Shown here in pieces: positions 35,621-44,449 of a stretch of 64,000 nt of DNA; position 1 is the first letter of the stretch, and every line of letters starts with the position of its first letter. A program made the position numbers and the translations under genes. The stretch covers positions 558,001 to 622,000 of the forward strand of contig JAMYFF010000001.1 of NCBI GenBank assembly GCA_024128875.1, in the 5' to 3' direction. The notes below the pieces were generated by a model. The model searched no databases, was not told the DNA's origin, and was given only the letters and a program-made list of their open reading frames with translations. Source of the DNA: Salinilacustrithrix flava (lineage in GTDB: Bacteria; Actinomycetota; Acidimicrobiia; Acidimicrobiales; Salinilacustritrichaceae).

Positions 35621-38530
35621 ATGCGGCTGCGGACCCTGGGCGGACTCGAGCTTCCCGGCAGCGCGCTGCGGCAACCGAAGCCCCTCGTGCTGCTGGCCTA
35701 CCTGGCCCTCGAGGGTCCTCAGGAACGGGGACGGCTCAGCCGCGTCTTCTGGGCTCGGGCCGCCGACCCCCGCAACCAGCTGTCGCAGGCGCTCAGCCAG
35801 CTGCGCCGAGCGGTCCCCGGCGTGGTCTCCGCCGACCGAGACCGCGTCGCGACGTCGATCCGTACCGACGTCCACGACCTGCTCGATGCGCTCGACGCGG
35901 GCGACCTGGCGTCGGCACTGGCGCTCCACGCCGCGCCGTTCCTCGCGGACGTGTCGCTCCGCAACCTGGGCCACGAGCTCGAGGAGTGGCTCTACGACAC
36001 CAGGGAGAACCTCGCCAGCCGTCTGCGCGGCGCGCTGGTCGATCGCGCCGAGGCGCTCATCGCCGACCGGGACCGGAGCTCGGCAACCGAGCTGGGCGAG
36101 CTGGCGCACGGGCTCGGGCGGGTGGCCGACCCCGACCCGGCGATGCTGCTGCGCCTCCACACCGTCCTGCTCGCGGCACGCAGCCCGCTCGCCAACGACG
36201 TCCGGCTCGACGCGGCGCCCTTCGAGCTGCCGTTGGCCCCGACCAGCGCCGCGGCCGACGCACGGTTGCGAGCCTCCGAGCGACGCACGACGTCGAGCGC
36301 GCTCCCCGTGCCCCGGACCTCGTTCGTGGGCCGTGTCGCCGAGCTGACCCGGCTCAGCGCGCTGTTGGACACCGACGAGCACCGGCTGGTGACCATCACC
36401 GGGTTCGGTGGCGTGGGCAAGTCGCGCCTGGCGCTGGAGCTCGCGCACCGGGCGGCGACCATGGCCCGCTTCGCCGACGGCGTCTGCGTCGTGCCCCTCG
36501 CCGACATCGGAACGACCGAGGAGATGCTGGCCCGCATCACCGAAGCGGTCGGCGCCGCGCCGGTGCAGGACGAGGGGGGCCGGCCGGCCGATCACCTCGC
36601 CGGGCAGTTGGACGGCCGCCGCATGCTGATCGTCCTCGACGACGTGACCGACATCGAGGGCGCGGCCGGCGTCACGACAGCGCTGCTCCGCGGCGACGGG
36701 CCGGTGCTCGTGGTCACCTCGCGGGCACGGCTCCGGGTCGAGGGCGAGGCGAACTTCCCGCTGACCGGTCTGGGCGGGCCCGCTCGTCCCGACGCCGGTG
36801 GCGCGCGTTCGGACGCCGCCCGGCTCTTCGTCGACCGCGCTCGTCGGGTCGATCCCCGTGTGCGCCTGGACGGTGAACGGGACGCGGTCGACGCGCTGTG
36901 CGCGCTCACGGAAGGCAGCCCGCTCGCGCTCGAGCTCGCAGCGGCCTGGGTCGATGTGCTCCCCGTCTCGGACCTCGTGGAGGAGATCGGCGCCGACCTC
37001 GACCTCCTGGCGAGGCCGGACGCGGATGTCGACGACCGGCATCGAAGCATCCGGGTCGTCTTCGAGCAGTCGTGGTCCCGCCTCAGCGCGGAGGAGCAGT
37101 CGGTCATGCGCCGGCTCGCTGTCTTCCAGGGCGGCTTCCGACGTGAGGCGGCGACCGCCGTGGCCGGGGCGAGCTTGGGGGTGCTGTCCTCGCTGACCCG
37201 CGCCTCCCTCCTCCGCGTCTCGCCCAACGGCCGCTACGACCGGCACCCGCTGGTGCTGGCGTTCACCCGCGAGCTGCTGGCCGCTGACGCGATCGAGGAA
37301 GCGGCCACCCTCGAACGCCACACCGCCTGGTACCGCGAGGCTGTCGTCGACTGGACCGAACGTGTCTTCGGCCCCGATCACCAGCACCTCGTCGGGCTGG
37401 TGGCCGAGGAGCTGCCGAACGCGGTCGCTGCCTGGACCCATGCGCTGGACCGGCTCGACGCGTCGACCCTGCTCGACCTCTCCACGGTGTTCGTCCACCT
37501 GCGATTCGTCGGCCGACCCGCCGAAGCCGTCCGCCACTGGGAGCGCGCCCGGTCCGCGTTCGAGCATGCACATCCCCAGGAAGCGGTGCTGATCGGGAAC
37601 CTGCTCGCCATGGAAGCGGGCGGCCGAGCCCAGATGCACCAATCCCGGACGGCGCGCGCGCTCGCCGAGCGAGCGGTGGAGATGCTGCGCCCCCTCGACG
37701 CTCCCTGGGGATTGCGGGCCGCCCTACTCGTGCTCGCCGGCGATGCCGGCAGCCGGGGCGACATCGACGCAGCCCGTCGATACCGGAGGGAGCTCGACAC
37801 CTTGGGGGTCGCCGAGCACCGGGGGCTCGTGCACCAGAACCGAGGTGCGTTCTTGCTGCGCACCGGCAAGTTCGAGGCCGCCAGGACGGCGTTCACCGAC
37901 GGGGCCCGCCTCAGCCGCGAGCGGGGCGACCGGGGCAGCGAGATGGCGTGCCTGTCCGGCTTGGCGGCTGCGAGCACCTACCTCCTGGATCTCGATCGGG
38001 CCGAGCGCAGCTATCGGGAGCTGCGTGCGCTGTCCGACCGGCGAGTGGGCAGCTACGAGGAGCTGGCCATCTTCGGTCTCGGCCGCACCGCCCTGCTGCG
38101 CCACGACGCCGACGAGGCGGCAAGGCTCGGGCGCCGGCTGAGCCACTACGCCGGCGACGAGGGCGACGCGTCTTTCGTCGCGGGTGGCGACGCCCTCCTC
38201 GCCGGTGCTGCGCTGCTCCGTGACGACCACGAGGTCGCGCTCGACCGTTGCCGCCGCGCCATCTCGGGTGACGGCGGTCCGATAAACCCGGCGGTCCACT
38301 GGTTCGCCATGGACGTCACTGCCTCGGTGCTGAGGGCCGTGGACGACACCAAGACCTTGGCACGCCTGCTCGGCTATGCCAGGTCCCACGCCGCGGGTTG
38401 GCCGTTCGAGCTCGCGCGCATCGAAGACGAGGCCGGGTGCGTCGACGAGGCCGACCCCGCCCTCGCTGCGGAGCTGGCGCTCGGTACCGACGCCGAGCGG
38501 TTCGCTCTCCGGTTGACTGTCGACCGATGA
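35621..38530 (+). CDS. AfsR/SARP-type transcriptional regulator with NB-ARC ATPase and TPR-like C-terminus
   Basis: 969 residues. Residues 1-90 match the SARP winged helix (MRLRTLGGLELPGS, LVLLAYLALEG, RNQLSQALSQLRRAV), followed by a bacterial transcriptional-activation domain to about 200 (ALALHAAPFLADVSL, EEWLYDTRENL). A signal-transduction ATPase with P-loop GFGGVGKS at 261-268 and LIVLDDV follows. The last 350 residues are helical repeats of TPR type. Such proteins activate nearby promoters through heptamer direct repeats, and one lies upstream. The ATG has no clear ribosome site. The stop overlaps the ATG of a trmO remnant by four bases. The likely target is the divergent giant surface gene, by position only. 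Confidence 0.9.
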   Translation: MRLRTLGGLELPGSALRQPKPLVLLAYLALEGPQERGRLSRVFWARAADPRNQLSQALSQLRRAVPGVVSADRDRVATSIRTDVHDLLDALDAGDLASALALHAAPFLADVSLRNLGHELEEWLYDTRENLASRLRGALVDRAEALIADRDRSSATELGELAHGLGRVADPDPAMLLRLHTVLLAARSPLANDVRLDAAPFELPLAPTSAAADARLRASERRTTSSALPVPRTSFVGRVAELTRLSALLDTDEHRLVTITGFGGVGKSRLALELAHRAATMARFADGVCVVPLADIGTTEEMLARITEAVGAAPVQDEGGRPADHLAGQLDGRRMLIVLDDVTDIEGAAGVTTALLRGDGPVLVVTSRARLRVEGEANFPLTGLGGPARPDAGGARSDAARLFVDRARRVDPRVRLDGERDAVDALCALTEGSPLALELAAAWVDVLPVSDLVEEIGADLDLLARPDADVDDRHRSIRVVFEQSWSRLSAEEQSVMRRLAVFQGGFRREAATAVAGASLGVLSSLTRASLLRVSPNGRYDRHPLVLAFTRELLAADAIEEAATLERHTAWYREAVVDWTERVFGPDHQHLVGLVAEELPNAVAAWTHALDRLDASTLLDLSTVFVHLRFVGRPAEAVRHWERARSAFEHAHPQEAVLIGNLLAMEAGGRAQMHQSRTARALAERAVEMLRPLDAPWGLRAALLVLAGDAGSRGDIDAARRYRRELDTLGVAEHRGLVHQNRGAFLLRTGKFEAARTAFTDGARLSRERGDRGSEMACLSGLAAASTYLLDLDRAERSYRELRALSDRRVGSYEELAIFGLGRTALLRHDADEAARLGRRLSHYAGDEGDASFVAGGDALLAGAALLRDDHEVALDRCRRAISGDGGPINPAVHWFAMDVTASVLRAVDDTKTLARLLGYARSHAAGWPFELARIEDEAGCVDEADPALAAELALGTDAERFALRLTVDR

Positions 38531-38649
38531 GCGTCTTCGACTTCCACCCGATCGGTCGCGTCGACTCCGAGCTGCGGAGCGTGGACGACGCACCCCGGCA
38601 AGCCGACGAGGGAGCACCCGATGCGTGGCTGACCGCCATCGACCCTCGT
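38527..38649 (+). pseudogene. trmO: Truncated trmO (tRNA t6A methyltransferase) remnant
   Basis: An ATG overlapping the stop of the SARP gene opens a frame reading FHPIGRVDSELRSVDDAPRQ and then ADEGAPDAWLTAIDP. This is the N-terminal block of TrmO/TsaA-family proteins (PIGxVxSP, APxQxDEGAPDAWL), which use S-adenosylmethionine to methylate t6A37 of tRNA. Similarity stops after about 40 residues; the frame continues to 38901 with unrelated sequence and lacks the rest of the roughly 130-150-residue domain. The break lies next to a nine-base tandem repeat (TGGGCACGG at 38661 and 38672). It is read as a 5' gene fragment left by a deletion or insertion. Confidence 0.7.
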
Positions 38650-38801
38650 GCCCACTGCTTTGGGCACGGATTGGGCACGGCGATGAGTCGACGAGTCTTC
38701 CCGAGCAGGCCCTTGCCGGGACCTTCCGACGTCGCAACGCCTTCCATGAGTGACCCTCTTCGGTCCGTGGCGGCTGAAAGGGGGCGGGGGAGTGACTTCA
38801 C

Positions 38802-39436
38802 ATGGCCAATGCAAGTTGGAGCGTCCGGCGGACTCGAGTGCTCCTCGCAACCGGGGTTCTCGTGCCGGCACGGCCTTCGGATGCCCCCTCGGACGACCTG
38901 ACGGTGGACGAACTGCTGATCGAGGGTGCCGGCGCGACCGGACATGTCCTTTCCCGGAGAACGATCTCGACCCACGCGAGTTCGCTCCGGCAGCCGACGG
39001 GCCGTGCGACGACAGTGACGTCCTCGCAACCGCCGTCGGCACACGGCTCGATGAGGTGGAGGAGCGCAGAACCACCTTCGGCACCGTCTGTCTGTACCGG
39101 GAGGCGGCTCCGACGACCTTCGCCGACTTCCTGGTCGTCGAAGTGCCCCATGAATCGGAGCTGTCGGGCACGAACCGGTTCCAGGACCTCGTCGACCGGG
39201 GCATCGCCGAACACTTCGGCGGTGGCTTCGGGAGCCTCGAGGAGGTCGGGGCGGTCGATGGAGCCTGGACCCCTGGCGATCGAGGATTGGATGGCGGCGA
39301 GCTCTGGCTCGAAGGACCCGCGTCGTCGGTCTGGGTCGAAGGGTTCGTCGGCACCGACGCCCCCGCGGGAAGCCCCGAAGCTCAGGAGCGGTGGGAGGCG
39401 GTGGCCCGGATCATCAAGCGTTCGGTCTCCGATTAG
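38802..39436 (+). pseudogene. Hypothetical secreted-type protein gene with one frameshift
   Basis: An ATG with GGGGGAG nine bases upstream starts a short hydrophobic leader (VLLATGVLVPA) and an acidic segment DDLTVDELLIEGAGATGHVL. The frame is then lost, while the +1 frame continues with coding-like sequence from PENDLDPREFAPAADGPC to a natural end (WEAVARIIKRSVSD). Adding one C to the CCC run at 38953-38955 would join both parts (GHVLSPENDLDP) into about 211 residues. The protein has no family I recognise. It could be a small lipoprotein or secreted protein that has decayed, or the frameshift may be a sequence error. The area has lower GC than its neighbours. Confidence 0.6.
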
Positions 39437-39561
39437 CGCCGATGGGACCGATGCGTACACGGGGACGGTCACCGGAACGCTACTGATACGGCTCGGGTCG
39501 GGTCGTCCCGCATACCGTTCGGGATATCGGGCCGGTACCCCGATTACTTATCGACATACTG

Positions 39562-39583
39562 CGCAGGCCGCCCGTAGCCTGCG
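39562..39583. promoter_or_regulatory. Inverted repeat at the fic start, possible operator
   Basis: CGCAGGC (39562-39568) and GCCTGCG (39577-39583) are exact complements with an eight-base centre and end three bases before the fic GTG. The AT-rich TTACTTATCGACATACT just upstream is the likely promoter. The position suggests repression by a DNA-binding protein, perhaps the winged-helix tail of the Fic protein itself. The remainder of 39437-39586 shows no gene. Confidence 0.4.
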
Positions 39584-39586
39584 TGA

Positions 39587-40753
39587 GTGGACATCTACCG
39601 ACCTCCGGTGCTGCGGGACGCTGATCTCGCCGTGCTCGAGCGCATCGAGGAGCAGCGACGCGAACTTCGCTTCTTCCTTGCAGAGCCTCGGCGCTGGACC
39701 GGCACGCTGCGGCGAGCGACGTTCGCGCGCGCCGTCCAGGGCTCGAACAGCATCGAGGGCTACCACGCCTCCGTCGAGGATGTCGCCGCCGTCATCGAGG
39801 GCGAAGAACCCCTCGATGCCGATGCCGAGACCACTGCGGCGATCGCCGGCTACCGGGATGCCATGACCTACGTCCTGCAGCTGGCCGGCAACCCCCCGGC
39901 GGTCGACGCGTCGCTGCTGCGGGGGCTCCACTTCATGCTGCTGAAGTACGACCTCGCCAAGCACCCTGGCCAATGGCGGCCGGGTGCCATCTGGGTGGAG
40001 AACCAAGACGGCGATGTCGTCTACCAAGCACCTGACCGGGAGGTGGTCGAGCCCCTCATCGACGAGCTCGTCGCGTCGATCAACGACGACACCGGCGACG
40101 TCCTCGTCCGGGCCGCCATGGCGCACCTCAACCTGACGCTGATCCACCCCTTCTCCGACGGCAACGGACGCATGGCCCGCTGCCTGCAGTCCTACGTCCT
40201 CGCCAGCGCCGGCGTCCTCTCGCCGGTCTTCTCGAGCGTCGAGGAGTACCTCGGCCGGAACACCGACCGGTACTACGCCGTCCTGACCGAGGTCGCCCAC
40301 GGCGCGTGGAGTCCCGGACGCGACACCCGCCCCTGGATCCAGTTCATCCTGACCGCCCACTTCCGCCAGGCCCGCACCCTCCAACGCCGCATCCACGAGA
40401 CCGACGCCCTCTGGGACCGCTGCGAACGGCTCGCCCGCGAGCGGGGCGTTCCCGACCGCGGCGTCGCCGCGCTGTGCGATGCCGCTCGCGGCTGGCGACT
40501 GCAGCGGTCGCTCTACAAGAAGCTCGTCCTCGACGGCGCCGGCGAGGAGATCTCCGACGACACAGCGACGCGCGACCTCAAGGCGTTGGTCGACGCAGGG
40601 CTCCTGGCTCCCAAAGGCGAGAAGCGCGGGCGCACCTACCTCCCGACAGACGACCTGCGCGCCACGTGGAACTCGATCCGTGAGCAGCGCCCGCCCCGGC
40701 CCGAGGAAGACCCCTACGAGACCGCAGGGCAATCACGACTTCCGGGCTTCTGA
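39587..40753 (+). CDS. Fic-domain AMP-transferase with C-terminal winged helix
   Basis: 388 residues. The complete Fic active motif HPFSDGNGRMAR begins at residue 187. It contains the catalytic His, the acidic metal ligand and the ATP-binding arginine. An N-terminal inhibitory helix motif SNSIEG at residues 53-58 carries the Glu that blocks ATP gamma-phosphate binding, so the enzyme is self-inhibited in the usual way. The C-terminal third contains a winged-helix DNA-binding part (ISDDTATRDLKALVDAGLL). Fic proteins transfer AMP to hydroxyl groups of target proteins; the target here is unknown. No separate FicA-type antitoxin is present. The GTG start follows an inverted repeat. It sits among gene remnants beside a tRNA, so recent transfer is plausible. 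Confidence 0.92.
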   Translation: MDIYRPPVLRDADLAVLERIEEQRRELRFFLAEPRRWTGTLRRATFARAVQGSNSIEGYHASVEDVAAVIEGEEPLDADAETTAAIAGYRDAMTYVLQLAGNPPAVDASLLRGLHFMLLKYDLAKHPGQWRPGAIWVENQDGDVVYQAPDREVVEPLIDELVASINDDTGDVLVRAAMAHLNLTLIHPFSDGNGRMARCLQSYVLASAGVLSPVFSSVEEYLGRNTDRYYAVLTEVAHGAWSPGRDTRPWIQFILTAHFRQARTLQRRIHETDALWDRCERLARERGVPDRGVAALCDAARGWRLQRSLYKKLVLDGAGEEISDDTATRDLKALVDAGLLAPKGEKRGRTYLPTDDLRATWNSIREQRPPRPEEDPYETAGQSRLPGF

Positions 40754-40797
40754 ATCGGGAGAAATCGGGACGAATCGGTTGTGGCTCGAACTGCGCT

Positions 40798-41868
40798 GAG
40801 GACGACATCGCCCGCAAGACCGGCACCCCCACGGGCAAGGCCCGCCGCAAGCTGCGCACCAGCAAGCGATTGGACGAACAGCCCCGCACCGACGAGGCCG
40901 TCCGCCGAGGTCGGGTCTCACCCGACCAGGCCGACGAGGTGTCCGACGGTGCGGCCGCTTCTCCCGAGGACGAAGAAGAGCTGCTCGACTCAGCCGAGAA
41001 GGACTCGCTGCACACCCTGCGGGAGAAGGCCGCAGCCGCCCGGGCCAAGGCCGACAAAGACCGCGAGGCACGCCGGCGCCGTCTCCACGCCCAGCGATGC
41101 GTGCGCCGCTGGAACGACCCCGACGGCATGGCCAACCTCACCTTGCGCCTGCCCGGCGAGGACATGGCCGAGATCGACGCCGCCCTCAAACCCCGCACCG
41201 ATCGGGCCTTCGCCGATGCCCGCAACGCAGGGCGGATGGAACGGGTCGAGGCCTACACCGCCGACGTCGTACGCGACCTGCTCCTCGGCGCTGCGTCCCC
41301 CGACGCTCCAGCCCGCCGATCCCAGGCGGTGCGCCCGGACAAGAAGGTCATCGCCCTCATCGACGTCCCCGCCCTCAACCGAGGGGTGGTCGAACCAGGG
41401 GAGACCTGCGAGATCGCCGGCGTCGGGCCGGTGTCGGTCTCCGCCATCCGGGCCCTGCTCTCCGATGCGTTCCTGACCGTGGTGTTCAAAGACGGCATCG
41501 ACATCAACAACGTCACCCACCTCGGCCGACAGGTCACCGCCCACCAGCGCACCGCCATGGAAGCCCGCGGCGGCGCATGCGAACGCTGCGGGAGCCGCCA
41601 CCTCCTCGACATCGACCACAACGAGGGCTGGACCCTCACCCACGACACCCGCCTCGAGGACCTGTCCTGGCTCTGCTGGCACTGCCACGACCTCAAGACC
41701 CGCCACGACCTGCGCCTGGAGGGTCCCGTCAACCAGCGCTACCTCGTCCACCGCAAGACCGGGAAACGATGGCACCCACCACCCGGCGAAGAACCCCCGC
41801 AAAACGCACCGGAGCCCGACGACCGCACCGGCCCAACCCAACCCGGCCTGTTCACCCTCGCCGACTGA
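40798..41868 (+). pseudogene. 5'-truncated DUF222/13E12-type HNH endonuclease gene
   Basis: The frame from 40798 reads EDDIARKTGTPTGKARRKLR and then RRGRVSPDQADEV, the usual interior of actinobacterial 13E12/DUF222 repeat proteins. The first roughly 100 residues expected in the family are missing. The C-terminus is a complete HNH nuclease: CERCGSRHLLDIDH and LSWLCWHCHDLKT, with the paired zinc cysteines. No ATG or GTG with a ribosome site starts the frame; a TTG at 40870 would give 332 residues. It begins within 45 bases of the fic stop, so the junction is abrupt. These genes are often multicopy and associated with intron or mobile-element homing. It is probably a fragment joined to fic by rearrangement. 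Confidence 0.72.
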
Positions 41869-41906
41869 GACGAGCGCCTCGAGCGCAGCCGGGACCTCGC
41901 GCGATC

Positions 41907-41983
41907 TGGTGGAGACGATGGGAATCGAACCCACGACCCCCTGCTTGCAAAGCAGGTGCTCTAGCCAACTGAGCTACGTCCCC
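41907..41983 (-). tRNA. tRNA-Ala (anticodon TGC)
   Basis: On the minus strand a full cloverleaf can be drawn. The acceptor GGGGACG pairs with CGTCTCC. The D arm is AGCTCAGTTGGCTAGAGC. The anticodon stem CCTGC/GCAGG holds TTTGCAA (anticodon TGC, plus-strand 41947-41949). The T arm contains GGGTTCGATTCCC. The CCA tail is encoded (41907-41909). The 3' end faces the Fic/HNH remnant region, which is the side where integrative elements usually insert. Confidence 0.97.
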
Positions 41984-42046
41984 GTGGGGAGTTCACAGGC
42001 TACGCGCTTGCCGGCCCGGGGACGACACCGGATGCCGGCGAAGGCG

Positions 42047-44314
42047 TCAGGTGCGGGCGGGGCGCAAGCGGATGGTGAACTCGCTGCCCTCGCCGACGGT
42101 CGAGCGCAGGTGGACCTCCCCGCCCTGGGCCTCGGTGAACTCCTTGACGATCGCGAGCCCCACGCCGGTGCCCGGTCGGCGGGCCGTGCCTCCCTGGGCC
42201 CGGTAGAACCGCTCGAAGATGCGGTCCTGCTCCTCCTCGGGGATGCCCGACCCGCGGTCGATCACCGAGACGGCGATGCGATCGTCGGTGGCCACGGCCC
42301 GGATCGAGATGGTGGAGCCCGCGGGCGAGAACTTCGCGGCGTTGGTCAGCAGGTTCACGAAGACGCGCGCGATGGCGGCCTCGTCGACCAGCGCCACGAG
42401 GCTCGGCTCGAGGTCGACCTCGACCTCGTGGCGCTCGAGGGAGACGGCGACGTGGCGCAGCGCCTCCTCCACGAGGTCGGCCACCGGCCGCGCCCCGAGC
42501 TCGATCCCGAGCTGCCCCCGCTCCAGACGGGTGAAGTCCAACAGGTCCTCGATCAGCCGGTCGAGGCGCAGCCCCGCACCGGCGATGCGCTGCACCAGCG
42601 CCCGGCGCTGCTCCCCCTCGGTGGCGTCCCAGTGCTCCACGAGCAGGTCGGCGAAGCCCCGGATGGCGGTGAGCGGCGTCCGCAGCTCATGGGACACGGT
42701 CGACAGGAAGTCGGACCGGAGCCGGTCGACCTCACGCAGGCGCCGGGACGCCTCCCGCTCCCGCTCGAAGGCCGCGGTCTGCACCGCCTCGGCCCGCTTG
42801 CGCACGCTCACGTCGCGGATGGCGGCGGAGATCGACACGCTGTCACCGGTCTGAAGCGGGCTGAGCGAGATCTCCACGGGGAACTCGGAGCCGTCCTTGC
42901 GCAGCCCGTACAGCTCGAGTCCGGCACCCATCGGACGCACCCGCGCCTGCTCGTTGTAGGTCCGTCGGTGGCCGGGGTGCTGCTCGCGGAAGCGGGGCGG
43001 CACCAGCACCTCGACGGGCCGGCCCACCAGCTCCCCCCGCTCGTAGCCGAACATCGCGTCGGCCTGGGCGTTCACCAGCTCGATCCGGCCGTGCGGGTCG
43101 ACGATCACCATGGCGTCGGGGGCGGCGTCGACCAGGCCACGGAACCGGGCCTCGGCCGCCTTGCGCTCGGACACGTCGCGGATCGCTGCCGACACCAGGC
43201 GACCCCGTTCGGTCTCGATCGACGACAGCGAGATCTCCACCGGGAACACCGAGCCGTCCCTGCGCCGAGCGGTGAGCTCGAGGTCCTGGCCCATCGGGCG
43301 GGTGCGGGGCTCGATGAAGTAGCCGCGGCGGTGCCCGGGGTGGGCACCGCGATGCTCCTCGGGGACGAGGATCTCCACCGCCTGCCCGACGAGCTCGTCC
43401 CGCTCGTAGCCGAACAGCGCCTCGGTCTGGGCGTTGACCAGGTGGATCGTGCCGGTGTCGTCGACGACGACCATCGCATCGGGCGCGGCCTCGAGCAGGC
43501 CCCGGTGGAGGGACTCCTCGGCCTTGCGCTCGGTGATGTCCCGAGCGATGGTCGACGCTGCGGTGATGTGCCCGTGCTCGTCGCGGATCGGTGACACAGA
43601 GACCGACACCGAGATGTCGGTGCCGTCCTTCCGACGCCGCACGGTCTCGAAGTGCGGCACGGTGACGCCGGCGGCCACGCGCTCGAGCGCCTCGGCCAGA
43701 GGGTCGTGGCGTCCAGGCGGCGCGAGCACCGAGACCGGACGCCCGACGACCTCGTCGGCCCGGTAGCCGCACAGCGTCTCCGCTGCCCGGTTCCAGGTGA
43801 GGACCGTCCCGTCCAGGGACGTGGTGACGATGGCGTCGGACGCGTGCTCCACCACCGCCGACAGCCGATCGGTGTCGACCTCTCGACCGCTGAGCCGCTC
43901 CAACGCCTCCCGCCGCCGCGCCTCCTGCCGGGACGAGGCCGGGTCCGCCACGGCATCGCGGACGCAGCGCAGCAGGTCGCGGCCGTCGAAGGGCTTGGTC
44001 AGGTAGTCGACGACCCCCGCCTCCCACGCCGCCCGCTGGTCGCCGGCGTGGCTGCGGGCGGTCACCATGATCACCGGCACGTCGGCGGTTGCCGCGCTGG
44101 CGCGCAGCTCGGCGAGCAGCCCGATGCCGTCACCGTCGGGCAGCATCCAGTCGAGCAGGACCACGTCGGGCGCGGTGTCGAGCGCTCGGGACAGGCCCTC
44201 GGCCGCCGAGGCCGCCTCCACCACGTCGTAGCCGGCGTTCTCCAGCTGGAGGCGGGTGAGCAGCGAGACGTCGGGATCGTCGTCGATCACCAGCACACGT
44301 GCGTCGCTCGACAT
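42047..44314 (-). CDS. Receiver - triple PAS - histidine kinase hybrid
   Basis: 755 residues from the ATG at 44314, with GGAGGGGG close upstream. An N-terminal receiver domain (1-120) has the acidic pocket DDD at 11-13, phospho-acceptor Asp55 (VVLLDWMLPD) and Lys in YLTKPF. Three PAS domains follow (about 145-265, 270-390 and 395-510), the last two nearly the same in sequence (VNAQ-ALFGYER-ELVG, HPGHRR). The kinase core has the phospho-His in FLSTVSHELRTPLTAIRGF, an N box (NLLTNAAKFSP), then RGSGIPEEEQDRIFERFYR and GTGVGLAIVKEF. There is no transmembrane segment, so it senses inside the cell. No separate response regulator is adjacent, so it may phosphorylate its own receiver or a distant partner. 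Confidence 0.93.
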   Translation of the reverse strand: MSSDARVLVIDDDPDVSLLTRLQLENAGYDVVEAASAAEGLSRALDTAPDVVLLDWMLPDGDGIGLLAELRASAATADVPVIMVTARSHAGDQRAAWEAGVVDYLTKPFDGRDLLRCVRDAVADPASSRQEARRREALERLSGREVDTDRLSAVVEHASDAIVTTSLDGTVLTWNRAAETLCGYRADEVVGRPVSVLAPPGRHDPLAEALERVAAGVTVPHFETVRRRKDGTDISVSVSVSPIRDEHGHITAASTIARDITERKAEESLHRGLLEAAPDAMVVVDDTGTIHLVNAQTEALFGYERDELVGQAVEILVPEEHRGAHPGHRRGYFIEPRTRPMGQDLELTARRRDGSVFPVEISLSSIETERGRLVSAAIRDVSERKAAEARFRGLVDAAPDAMVIVDPHGRIELVNAQADAMFGYERGELVGRPVEVLVPPRFREQHPGHRRTYNEQARVRPMGAGLELYGLRKDGSEFPVEISLSPLQTGDSVSISAAIRDVSVRKRAEAVQTAAFEREREASRRLREVDRLRSDFLSTVSHELRTPLTAIRGFADLLVEHWDATEGEQRRALVQRIAGAGLRLDRLIEDLLDFTRLERGQLGIELGARPVADLVEEALRHVAVSLERHEVEVDLEPSLVALVDEAAIARVFVNLLTNAAKFSPAGSTISIRAVATDDRIAVSVIDRGSGIPEEEQDRIFERFYRAQGGTARRPGTGVGLAIVKEFTEAQGGEVHLRSTVGEGSEFTIRLRPART

Positions 44315-44449
44315 CTGTCCCCCTCCCCTGCCTCGTCGACTGCGGCACGCAAGTCTGCCCCTCCCGGACGACTTCGAACGCACCGAGCCCGGACGCGGGA
44401 CGAGCACCCGCTGATCGGCAGGTGCTCGTCAGGCAGTGCGGGGCTTCGA

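Noticed and set aside
38398..38901. 167-codon frame spanning the end of the SARP gene, considered a complete gene.
   Set aside because: Only about 40 codons from 38527 resemble a protein family (TrmO); the rest shows no similarity or sensible composition.
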